Assembly: GCA_963664045.2 (NCBI GenBank)
Contig: CAXXGT010000009.1
Location: 744,001-808,000, forward strand
Length of the DNA stretch: 64,000 bases
Direction of reading: 5' to 3'
Source: JAPPHA01 sp963664045
GTDB taxonomy: Bacteria; Pseudomonadota; Alphaproteobacteria; Rhodobacterales; Rhodobacteraceae
A program made the position numbers and the translations under genes. This document shows positions 44,690 through 52,967 of the stretch, piece by piece. The notes under the pieces are model-generated. The model was not told the DNA's origin and made no database searches. It was given only the letters and a program-made list of their open reading frames with translations. Positions within the stretch are counted from its first letter, which is position 1. Every line of letters starts with the position of its first letter.

Positions 44690-45335
44690 CAATTTCATCG
44701 AACCCTGACGCTGGCCTGTGCGGCACTCATGACCGCAGGATTATTCCTTCTCTCCACCCTGGGTGTGACGGCAGGCATCGAGTTGAGCCTGATTTCTATG
44801 GTAATCGCAGGGATTGGGATGGGCGGTATCGTGGCGACACTTTCCGTCGGCGTGCAGAACCATGTTCCGTTCGATGTCGTGGGAGTGGCGACCTCGGCCT
44901 TGCAGTTCTACCGCTCGGTCGGCGGCGTGGTGGGCTTGGCAAAACTGGGCGTCGTGCTTGCAAGACGATCCTCTTCCAGCCTGGAGGAAGCCGTGCCCGA
45001 AGCGGTGAGGAGTGCGCTCACCGTCGGCCAGTTCGAAGAATTGCAGAACGGACCCACGGGCGCTCGTGGATTTCGCCACGGCGGATAGGTTGAGAGCAGA
45101 ATTGACGTCAGGGGACCTCTCAGGCGCGACGTTGGCGCAGGGGTTGTTGGATTCGCTCGGTGTCGCGCTATGGGAGGCGCTCGACACCGTATTCCTGGTT
45201 GCTGCCTTTGCCGCGGCCGAATTCATGGGTTTCGCATTCTTCTTCAGCGTCACGGTTCGTTCAGAGCATGTTCCGGGAGATTCGAAGCACCAACACATTG
45301 CAAAAAAAATGCACGTTATACACGCCGCCTTTTGA
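44690..45335 (+). pseudogene. MFS (DHA2/EmrB-like) efflux pump, C-terminal remnant with frameshift
   Basis: Only the C-terminal third of a 14-TM-type pump remains: LFLLSTLGVTAGIELSLISM, then GVQNHVPFDVVGVATSALQF and a helix through GVVGLAKLGVVLARR. The reading frame shifts near 45050: the first frame runs on into GPTGARGF, while the correct continuation DPRALVDFATADRLRAELTS and LGVALWEALDTVFLVAAFAA lies in another frame to about 45335. It is both 5'-truncated and frameshifted, so non-functional. Confidence 0.8.
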
Positions 45336-45347
45336 GTTTTACGGGAT

Positions 45348-45533
45348 TTATGTCGGGTTAAGGCCGTTAGGTGACGGGCGCGTGGGGAAGCGATCGAACA
45401 GACTGCGCAGACCTGTTTCAAGATTTTCGAGACGCCCGTCATCGAGGTCATCCCAATCAGGAAACCCCGTGATGGATTCACGCAGGAAGCCTTCGGCGAA
45501 CAGGCTCCCCTGGAATGGCCAGCCCACAGTCAT
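45348..45533 (-). pseudogene. N-terminal remnant of a type IIG restriction-methylase (Eco57I-like) gene
   Basis: Sixty-one residues beginning MTVGWPFQGSLFAEGFLRES with ITGFPDWDDLDDGRLENLET, a combination I know from the N-termini of Eco57I-like restriction-modification proteins. Relatives continue for hundreds of residues; here the frame ends after FPTRPSPNGLNPT. It starts inside the VapC stop (ATGA overlap). The family call rests on memory of the N-terminus and is moderate. Confidence 0.5.
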
Positions 45534-45946
45534 GCGCCGGAAGATCCCCGAGATGAAGGCAGCGCAGACGAAATGTCGGTCCGGGCAAAATCATCGCCCT
45601 TGTGCAGGAGTGCCTCCCCCGTCACATGGGCGAGCGCGTACGCGAAGCAGTCGCCGAAGTTCAGTGCCGCCGGGTGCCGGCCCTTGCCGAAGCGCCGCCA
45701 GGCAACACGCGCCGCGGCCAGGTGTTCGGCGGTTACCGGCGTCGGTTCGATCCCCGCGTGCCCGAGGAATGCATCAAGTTCATGGCCCGCCTCCGCGCCG
45801 CCCCGGCTCTCGACCACGATCGCCGCCTCCAGCACGTTCGCGACCGACATGCGGCACGGGGCTGCCGTCAGGACCGCTGTCGCGTAGCGGTCCGCATCGG
45901 GCTCCCGGTTCAGGATGGCCAGGAGGGCCGAGGTATCAACGATCAC
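45530..45946 (-). CDS. vapC: VapC-family PIN-domain toxin
   Basis: A 138-residue PIN ribonuclease: MIVDTSALLAILNREPDADR (first Asp), SVANVLEAAIVVESRGG (Glu), and ALNFGDCFAYALAHVTGEAL (Asp) plus LLHKGDDFARTDI. This matches VapC toxins of the MtVapC26/Rv0582 kind. It overlaps its antitoxin upstream by four bases and is followed at once by the restriction-methylase remnant. When free it cleaves tRNA or rRNA. Confidence 0.92.
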   Translation of the reverse strand: MIVDTSALLAILNREPDADRYATAVLTAAPCRMSVANVLEAAIVVESRGGAEAGHELDAFLGHAGIEPTPVTAEHLAAARVAWRRFGKGRHPAALNFGDCFAYALAHVTGEALLHKGDDFARTDISSALPSSRGSSGA

Positions 45947-46200
45947 CTGGGCAGGCCCTGCCCGTCATAGAGCATGTCCCCGTGCTCCACAGCGGACGGT
46001 CCCGGCCCCATGAGCCTGGCACAACGCTCCGCGATTGCACGCAGTTCCCGGGCGCGGGTCCCGGCGCCCTGCCGGCGTTTCTCGCGTTCCAGGCGTTCGC
46101 GCAGTGCCACGGTGATCGCACCTGTCTTGGTCTCACCCGTCAGTATCGCCAGCTCACCCGCCAGGCGGCACGTCTCGTCGTTCTTGATATTCAGGCCCAT
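45943..46200 (-). CDS. vapB: VapB-family antitoxin
   Basis: An 85-residue protein beginning MGLNIKNDETCRLAGELAIL with TGETKTGAITVALRERLERE, the VapB/Rv0623-type transcription-factor antitoxin pattern. ATG 46200 is chosen over an ATG 21 bases earlier. The C-terminus overlaps the VapC start (ATGA), giving the usual antitoxin-first operon. Confidence 0.9.
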   Translation of the reverse strand: MGLNIKNDETCRLAGELAILTGETKTGAITVALRERLEREKRRQGAGTRARELRAIAERCARLMGPGPSAVEHGDMLYDGQGLPR

Positions 46201-46512
46201 CGCCTTCCCCGGTAGACTCAACGGCGAGTTTCTACCCTATCCACAGCAGGGAATGAAGGCAATGCTGACCTGAAGCACAGGTTTCATACAGGCAGAAATC
46301 TATCGGGCAGTGCCTGATTTCCTCCAGGTTAACCGGTGTCGCGAATTCGTCATGTGATGGCATTCCAAAATCTCCTACCGAGGAACGTATGCAAAACACT
46401 GGCAACGGTTCCGCGCCCCTCAAAGGATCTTTGTTCGGATAGACCTCCAGTCCCGGGCATTCCTTTTTGGCAAACTTGCGCCGGTTTACCTGCCTGGGGA
46501 AGAGTCCGTGCC
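46201..46512. other. Stretch without a convincing gene
   Basis: About 310 bases between the VapBC operon and the 3' end of the GPP34 gene. A 94-residue leftward open frame (46232-46516) has no recognisable domain. Nothing clear is visible. Confidence 0.5.
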
Positions 46513-47196
46513 TCAATCGGGTTTTGGGAGGTGTGTCGGCGGGGGGGCACCCGATAGCCTTCGATCGAGCTTACGCGCCGCAGGTTGGACGACCAACTCG
46601 AGGGCGTCAAGGAAAGCACGCCCGATCAGATCCATTTTGCGCACTAACTCGATTCGCGGAACAGCCTGATCCACTTCGTCTGCCGACAACAATTTGCCCA
46701 AAAGGCCGCTGCCGTCCGCGAGCGTGATAATTGCTACATCTTTCGGGTCCGGAATTGCCGAACTTAACAATACTGCTTTTATCCGTCCGGTCAGTTCACG
46801 TTCAGCTTCTTGACAGACGAGCATGTAACGCTGCGTCCCGAATATCCTTAGGTAGCGATCATCGTGCACTACCAGGATGCCGTTATCGACCAACCGCAGC
46901 AACGCTGTTTCCCTGATCTCATCCGCATGGCGGGTGGCATGTTCAACCCAGTAGAGGGCATCATGGGATTCGCTGGTCCCAGCGATCTCAGCAAGCATTG
47001 GATCGAGCAAAGCGTCCCCGACCGGTGCCTCGTCGATGAGAAACAGCCGGTCGCCGTCAGTATCGATGCGGTTCTGCAGTGCGAGGTCCATTAAAACCGC
47101 CCCGCCAAGAGCGTACCGGACCAACCACTTTGGCGCCCGCGACAGCATGCCGTCGTCAGCACGGTGCAGGAGCAGAATTTCTTCCGCGAGTCTCAT
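46513..47196 (-). CDS. GPP34 (Golgi phosphoprotein 3-like) domain protein coupled to a PiT transporter
   Basis: A 227-residue protein with the GPP34 family pattern: LAEEILLLHRADDGML at the N-terminus, YALGGAVLMDLALQNRIDTDGDRLFL and, further on, IITLADGSGLLGKLLS. In eukaryotes this fold binds phosphatidylinositol-4-phosphate; bacterial members are uncharacterised. It overlaps the PiT phosphate transporter by four bases (ATGA) and must be cotranslated with it. PiT genes normally pair with a PhoU-like (DUF47) protein, so GPP34 may be an alternative partner (inference). Confidence 0.8.
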   Translation of the reverse strand: MRLAEEILLLHRADDGMLSRAPKWLVRYALGGAVLMDLALQNRIDTDGDRLFLIDEAPVGDALLDPMLAEIAGTSESHDALYWVEHATRHADEIRETALLRLVDNGILVVHDDRYLRIFGTQRYMLVCQEAERELTGRIKAVLLSSAIPDPKDVAIITLADGSGLLGKLLSADEVDQAVPRIELVRKMDLIGRAFLDALELVVQPAARKLDRRLSGAPPPTHLPKPD

Positions 47197-48518
47197 AATC
47201 CGATGCCTTGAGAAAAGATTGTCCTCAAAAGGAAGAAAAACACCACCGCAAGTCCTGCCCCAACAGGAAGTGTCACGACCCAGGACACGAGTATTGTGCG
47301 CACCACCGCGAAGTCCAACGCACCAGTACCACGGGCAAGACCGACGCCCATGACAGCACCCACGAGCGTCTGTGTCGTCGAAACCGGCAGACCCGTTCCG
47401 CTTGCCACGACCACTGTCGAGGCGGCGGCGAACTCGGCGGCAAATCCGCGGCTAGGTGTCAACTCGGTTATTTTCGTACCTATTGTCGCGATGACCCGGT
47501 ACCCGAATGTCGCTAAACCAACAACTATGCCGGCAGCGCCGACCAGCAGAATCCAGGTTGGAACCGAAGACGTGTCAGCGACCTCACCAGTCGTCACCAC
47601 GCTAATGATTGCGGCTACGGGCCCAATGGCATTGGCGACATCGTTGGAACCGTGGGCAAACGCCATTCCTGACGCGGTGACGATCATGAGGATACCAAAC
47701 ACTTTTTCAACGTCGGTAAATCGCGATTGTCCGCCGGTGGGTGACTCGAGGCTCCGGAAACTCACGCGGTCGATGGCCAAGCGACTTATCACCGCGACAA
47801 CACCGGCTAGAAGCACCGAGTAAAGGATTGCCACCGGCATGCTCAAGTCCATGCCGACGTGCTTCAGGCCCTTGACGAACGTCACGGTCGAGGTCACGAA
47901 AACCGCAGCGAAAATGTACAACGGGACATACCGCCGCGCGCATTCAGCTGGATTGTTCTTGTTGAAGATCAGCCATTGCACGCTCAGTACCAGAAAATAC
48001 GAGATCACCCCGGCCAGGACGGGTGTGACGATCCAACTCGCGGCAATTGTCGCTACGCCCCACCAATGCACAGCCTCGAGTCCGATCGCAACTACCGCGA
48101 AACCGATAATCGCTCCAACTATCGAATGCGTCGTCGATACGGGCCAGCCGAATCTGCACGCAACAGTCAACCAGAATGCAGCCGCCAAGAGTGCCGACAA
48201 CATGCCGATGACAAGCAGGTCGGGATCGTGACCGAGGGCCTCCGCATCAATGATGCCCTTGCGGATCGTCGAGGTGACTTCGCCGCCAGCTAGAAACGCT
48301 CCAAGGAATTCGAACACTCCGGCGATCAGGATGGCACCGCCCACGGTAATGGCCCCCGATCCAATCGACGTTCCCATCGAGTTCGCAACGTCGTTGGCCC
48401 CAATCGCCCAGGCCATATAGAGGCCAAAGCAGATCGTGAAGATCAGAATGATGGTGAGCGTTGCTTCCAAGAACCTGTAGGCCTCATGACCTGTTTCCGT
48501 TTGGTGAATTACGATCAA
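47193..48518 (-). CDS. PiT-family inorganic phosphate transporter
   Basis: A roughly 441-residue membrane protein with the two PHO4 signature repeats in inverted topology, GANDVANSMGTSIGSGAITV (about residue 40) and HGSNDVANAIGPVAAI (about residue 285), and PVSTTHSIVG/PVSTTQTLVG in the matching loops. It imports phosphate driven by H+ or Na+ symport. The start at 48518 is a TTG with weak support; a TTG 48 bases on is an alternative. It precedes and overlaps the GPP34 gene. Confidence 0.93.
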   Translation of the reverse strand: MIVIHQTETGHEAYRFLEATLTIILIFTICFGLYMAWAIGANDVANSMGTSIGSGAITVGGAILIAGVFEFLGAFLAGGEVTSTIRKGIIDAEALGHDPDLLVIGMLSALLAAAFWLTVACRFGWPVSTTHSIVGAIIGFAVVAIGLEAVHWWGVATIAASWIVTPVLAGVISYFLVLSVQWLIFNKNNPAECARRYVPLYIFAAVFVTSTVTFVKGLKHVGMDLSMPVAILYSVLLAGVVAVISRLAIDRVSFRSLESPTGGQSRFTDVEKVFGILMIVTASGMAFAHGSNDVANAIGPVAAIISVVTTGEVADTSSVPTWILLVGAAGIVVGLATFGYRVIATIGTKITELTPSRGFAAEFAAASTVVVASGTGLPVSTTQTLVGAVMGVGLARGTGALDFAVVRTILVSWVVTLPVGAGLAVVFFFLLRTIFSQGIGL

Positions 48519-49036
48519 ACAGGGTCCATTCTCTTTTTCTCAATTTTTTACGGTCGTTACAAGAACCGAAAACAGACTTCCCCAAATGGGTCTGGTTCGT
48601 GGGGCAGGTCGATCATGCTGACCGCTAACGGTCGTGTTTTCAACTGCAAGAGCAGTTCGCAGTTCGATGAAGACCGGGATCTTCTGTGCTTAGGAATGTT
48701 CGCCGACAGAACTGCCGCCAAGTCCGGGTCCTCCGGATGTCGATAGCCGGCCAAGTGGCGGACCACCGCGCTGAACTTGTGGGTCCATCCGAACACAGAT
48801 GTGGTCCAAAAAGGAATTCGACATAACGCTGGATTTTCCTGAACATTTGACCGTCTTAGCCGGAACTTCAAGCGGGACAAAACGGAATTGAATGTTCATA
48901 AATTGTTGATTTTGAGTCGTTTTTCGGGGAGCGACGAACGTGAATTCGGGAATTTTTCTTGCATGTAATCTGACAGAGAACCCGATATTGTGCCAGTATA
49001 GACCGCGCACACAAGATATCCGGGTTCCATGTCCTT
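48519..49036. other. Stretch without a convincing gene
   Basis: About 520 bases upstream of the PiT gene. Only short unrecognisable open frames are present. It probably contains the PiT promoter. Confidence 0.5.
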
Positions 49037-49477
49037 CCATTTCGAAGCCATCCAAACCGCCAGAGCAGGCCCACAATCCTCATCAGAAAGGCCTGGCGAG
49101 AGAACGGACGCCTCAAGAAGAAGACACTCGCCAACCTCACACAGCTCCCGCCCCACATCACCAGCGGCATCGATACCCTCCTCAGGGGCGGTGTTGCCGT
49201 CAGGAACCTCGACGAGGTCTTCGCCATCAAAAGGGCGGTTCCCCACGGCCATGTGGCGGCGGTGCTGGGGACGCTCCGGGCTCTGGGCCTGGTCCGCATC
49301 CTGGGCCGCAAGGCAGACCGCATGCGGGATCTCGCCGTTGCCGCCATTGTCGCGCGCATCGTCGATCCCGCCTCCAGGCCGGCCACCGCCCGGGTGCTGT
49401 CGCCGGAGACCGCATCGACGAGCCTCGGGGCCGTGCTCGATCTCGGGCCGGTGACCGGCTGTTGGGTTGCAGGTTGA
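49037..49477 (+). pseudogene. IS1634-family transposase, N-terminal remnant
   Basis: The frame reads RSHPNRQSRPTILIRKAWRE, NGRLKKKTLANLTQLPPHIT, then VFAIKRAVPHGHVAAVLGTL and GLVRILGRKADRMRDLAVAA, the opening of IS1634-type transposases. The initiator is lost (no ATG in frame) and homology stops near LGPV at about 49455. The catalytic part is absent. No ends or duplications can be placed. Confidence 0.75.
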
Positions 49478-49814
49478 TTCGGCGTGGAGAGGCGGGTTTG
49501 TCACGGATTGGATTGGCGTCTGATCGGTTGGAAACCGGAATAGTCCGCAACATCTTTTCTCTTTCCCGGCAGCCTTTGTCGTAACGCTTCCTTTGCGGAA
49601 TGTGGCGGATGCGGGTTTTCCCGGTGGCGTCACGGGCGCTGCCATCCGGCGTGACGGGATTGTCGATTTCCGGGATTGATTCACCTGACCGTGATGGTTG
49701 ATGACGGCCGTGGGGTGCGTTCTGCCTTCCGGCATCGCGGGCCGGGTCCCGCGCATGGTGTGCAGTATTTGAGAAGAGGCGGCCCGTGCGGATCACCCCC
49801 CGCCGGGCCGGTAG
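49478..49814. other. Stretch without a convincing gene
   Basis: About 340 bases between the IS1634 remnant and the interrupted transposase-like gene. Frames here have no recognisable domain. Confidence 0.5.
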
Positions 49815-50126
49815 GCGGTCGTACAACTGGATTGGAGTCTGTCGCTGTCCGGCGAGGACTACGTTACCACGCAAGCCTGGCGTGATGCAAAGCTTGATAG
49901 CTGCCCCGAGCACCCTGGCGGCGGCTGTGGTTTCGCCCGCCATGGCACTTACCGGCGCAAGACCCGCTGGGGGGATGCCCATATTCCCCGCTGGGATTGT
50001 CCTGACGCTCACATGACATGGTCCCTGCTGTCGCGCTGCTTCGCGGCACGGCTGCCGGGCACCCTGGACGAACTCGAGGCGGCGGCGCTGGCTGCGGAGA
50101 CGGAACCGAGCCTGCGGGCGGCTGCC

Positions 50127-50136
50127 GAGAGCGCCC
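50127..50136. repeat. Target-site duplication, left copy (IS4-family IS)
   Basis: GAGAGCGCCC abuts the left IS end (CAATGG...) and is repeated at 52609-52618. Confidence 0.9.
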
Positions 50137-52608
50137 CAATGGCATTCGGATAAGGTTTTTTGTCGTTCGGATAAGGAAGCCCCTGTGCTTTGGGTGTTTT
50201 TCCGGAAGCCGGGGGCTTGATGGTGGTGTGGTTCTGTCAGGCTGGTCTTCGGTTCTGCCACTTGCTCCGTGGTTGGCGTGATTCCCGGTTGTAGCTTCGC
50301 CCCGGCCTCTCGCGCTGGATGCATCGGGAGAGGCCGATCATGATCCGCTTGACGGATTGGGCGACCATCTGGCTCTGCCTGAGGAACATGGTCTCGATCT
50401 CGCGCCCCAGCAGTCTCATCCCGTTCCTGAAGTTGGTGCGCATGGCTGGCAGGTCATCGTTGGCATCGTGGTTGATGTCATGGTCGCAGCGGTTGGCGAA
50501 CATGCGTGCGAGGGTGATCAGGGTGAAGGCGGCGTAGAGTTCCTGGCGCACGCCGCGTTCGGACTTCGCGTGGAAGCTCTCGATCACATCCTTTCCGGTC
50601 TTGTATCCCTCCTCGACCTGCCAGCGCCCGTGGTAGAGGTCCGAGAGTGCCTGAACGGTGTAGCGGCTGTCGTGCAGGGATGTTGCGAGACAGTATTCGG
50701 TATCGGCGGCGGTGTATTTGACCAGGCGGATGCGCAGGCTGCGGCCGCGCAGTTCGGTCGCGTCCCCGGGCGCCTTGAGGGTGATGACGCGATCGCTCTG
50801 TTCCGAAGCGATGAAGGCGTCGAAGACGGGGTTGGCATTGCCCTGGAGGCGGAAGACGAAGTTCAGCCTGCGCAGGTTGTGGAGCAGGGCCATCTCGAAG
50901 GACCAGTATCCCCGGTCGTAGACGATGACATCGCCTTTTGCGGCATGGTCGAGATGGGTGAGGGCGGCCGTGCGCTCGTTCTCGTGGCTGAAGAGGCCGA
51001 AGTCTACGGGCATGCGGCTGTGCAGCCGGTAGAGGGTGCTGATCATGCCCTGGGGGTAGTGGGCATTGTCGTTCGGGGTGCGGTAACCCGAGCGCAGCAG
51101 GTCCCGCGGCAGGGTGATCTTCGATCCGTCGACGGCGAAGATGCGGTGTCCCTTCCACAGGGGGTCGTCGGGACTGTGGGCGAGGATTTCCCTGTGCAGG
51201 GTCTTGAAGGCGGCTTCGTCGAGTTTCTCGCGCGCCTCGCTGGCCGAGGACGCCGCCGGCGGTTCGTCCTGGGGCAGGGCGATGTCGGACTGCTGGCATT
51301 GTTCCCACAGTTCGCACAGCGTCGCACGGTAGCCCTGCCGGCGCGGTGCGACGACCAGACGGAAGACGAACAGCATGATCAACAGGGTGGAGAACACGCG
51401 GCGGCGTTTCTGCCAGCGGGCATCCTCGCACTCCGCCACGGCGGTGGCGGCGGCGACAAGGGTCTCCCACTGCCGGGTGAAACGGCGGTCGCTGCCACCA
51501 GAGCGCCCGCGTTCGGTCCGGCTCGGCGGTTTCGCGGGCCGTGCCGCATCGCGGTCGCCGCACAGGATTTCCTTGCTGTCCGCGCACAGCGGCAGAACGT
51601 AGACACCCTTGATGGACTTGCCCTTGTCGCCACCGGTCGCGCCGATGCGTTCCCAGTTGGCGGCACGGTAGCACGTGGCCCTGAAGCGATCCTCCTCGAC
51701 GAAGGTCTCGCACAGGACCGGCCTGTAGCCATGAAGGCTCTGCCAGTCGTCGCCAAGGCGCCGCATCGCCAGGGACAGACCACAGGAGGCAAGGTTCTTC
51801 GAGTTCACCCAGGGAAACACAAGCCAGCGCGAATTGGTCACCACGAGGTGCCGGTTGCGGTCCCTGGTCCGGTCGCTCCATCCGATCCAGCGTTCCCGGC
51901 ACGGCAGCGACCTGGCCGACGCATCGAACAGCAGGCAGCCCAGCCTGCGGCCCCGGCGGTCCGTCAGGAAGTAGCGGTGATGGGAATGTTCCCATTATAG
52001 CGGATGTGCGCCCCGAAGGGGCGGCGGTAGCCGAGATAGTGGTGACGGTCGACGAAGGCGTTCCACAACTGGCGCCCCTCGGTGTCCGTGACCACCTCGA
52101 GGCCCAGGGGTTGCAACTCCTTGAGCGGCGCCGAAACCGGCGGCGCGGGGTCCGATGCCGAACCCCAGACCGGCTTGTTGCTGTTCGCCCGGACCATGTT
52201 CTGCCGCTTCTCCGGCAGACGCAGGATGCCGTGCCGCTCGAGATGCTCCAGCATCCCCATGCAGGCTCCCACCTTGTCGTCGCCTTTCGCCGTCACCCAG
52301 TCGAGATGCTCGCAGATGATCCGGCAGAGCTCCTTGCGGCTCTCGTTCGGCAACAGGTCAACCGTCTCCCGGACTTCGGCGATCTGGCGCCTGGTCAGCC
52401 GGCGGCCGGAGAAGGTGGTCGAGTGCAGGGCGGTGATTCGCGGATCCATCGCATGTGCTCCATGATGACAAGCACAGCATGCATATTCGCGAAAGGAAGA
52501 CAACCCCTCTGGAGAAAAACTTTTCCTGGTGAATTTCCGCCGTCAAATCAGAATGTTGCCGGCCGAGGAAAAATTCGCCGAAGATCCAGGCCTATCCGTA
52601 TGCCATTG
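50137..52608 (-). mobile_element. IS4-family insertion sequence carrying a DUF4338 (DruA-like) domain, 2472 bp
   Basis: Terminal inverted repeats CAATGGCATTCGGATAAGG (left) and CAATGGCATACGGATAGG (read inward from the right) and a perfect 10-bp duplication GAGAGCGCCC define the element. IS4 elements are usually about 1.4-1.6 kb; the extra kilobase encodes the DruA-like domain. Its single gene is frameshifted, so this copy is probably inactive. Confidence 0.88.
50237..52449 (-). pseudogene. DUF4338 (DruA-like)-IS4 transposase fusion with a frameshift
   Basis: From ATG 52449 the first frame encodes RRLTRRQIAEVRETVDLLPN (a leader region seen in DruA proteins) and GRQLWNAFVDRHHYLGYRRP. Near 51985 the frame shifts: the proper continuation EHSHHRYFLTDRRGRRLGCL, RWIGWSDRTRDRNRHLVVTN and TCYRAANWERIGATGG completes DUF4338 in the other frame. 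The IS4 transposase follows with catalytic Asp in FAVDGSKITL, Asp in VIVYDRGYW and the YREK signature in YHGRWQVEEGYKTGK. One indel separates the two parts. Confidence 0.88.
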
Positions 52609-52618
52609 GAGAGCGCCC
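52609..52618. repeat. Target-site duplication, right copy (IS4-family IS)
   Basis: GAGAGCGCCC follows the right IS end (...CCATTG) and matches 50127-50136 exactly. Confidence 0.9.
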
Positions 52619-52959
52619 GCCCCGGCCATGTTGCGACGGAGGCGGCGAACCGCCGCTGGCTCAAGGGTCGGCGCGACCTGGCCGTTGCCTGCCTGGTGAC
52701 GGTGATCACCCTGCTGCCGGACCTGTTTCATTTTGATCCGGCCGGCGCGCCATTCGAATGAAGGCGATCATGGCGAGGCAGTTGTCAAAGCCGAATTCCG
52801 TCATTGGTGGGCGTCGGGCCGGATGGTACAGGACGGCAAAGGAAAGCACCGACCATCCAATTCTTGCAGGAGTTCAACCGGATGAACCTTCCAGACAAGT
52901 CCACGATTGAAAACGCAACGGCGCGAGTCCGGAATGTCTTCGGACCGACGCCCCAGTAT

Positions 52960-52967
52960 GCGTGGCC
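52960..52967. repeat. Target-site duplication, left copy (IS66-family IS)
   Basis: GCGTGGCC, codons for Ala-Trp-Pro of the dehydratase, repeated at 54943-54950. Confidence 0.95.

Larger units (their letters stand above)
49815..52761 (+). pseudogene. Zinc-ribbon transposase-like gene, 5' truncated and split by an IS4-family insertion
   Basis: Left part 49815-50136 reads WRDAKLDSCPEHPGGGCGFA, RHGTYRRKTRWGDAHIPRWD and LLSRCFAARLPGTLDELEAA; right part 52619-52761 reads GHVATEAANRRWLKGRRDLA and TVITLLPDLFHFDPAGAPFE before TGA. Removing the IS and one target copy joins ESA to RPG in frame. Cys/His pairs (CPEHPGGGC and CPDAH) suggest a zinc ribbon, as in transposase-associated proteins of this type. 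A TAG at 49812 and absence of a start show it was already truncated. Confidence 0.7.

Noticed and set aside
49227..50324. 365-residue - strand open frame
   Set aside because: Runs antisense across the IS1634 remnant, a spacer and an IS end, so cannot be one gene.
50478..51995. 505-residue - strand open frame in a second frame of the IS4-family gene
   Set aside because: Pro/Arg-rich out-of-frame shadow of the transposase; the frame with catalytic motifs is the other one.
50357..52000. 547-residue + strand open frame
   Set aside because: Exact antisense of the IS4-family transposase with its DDE and YREK motifs.
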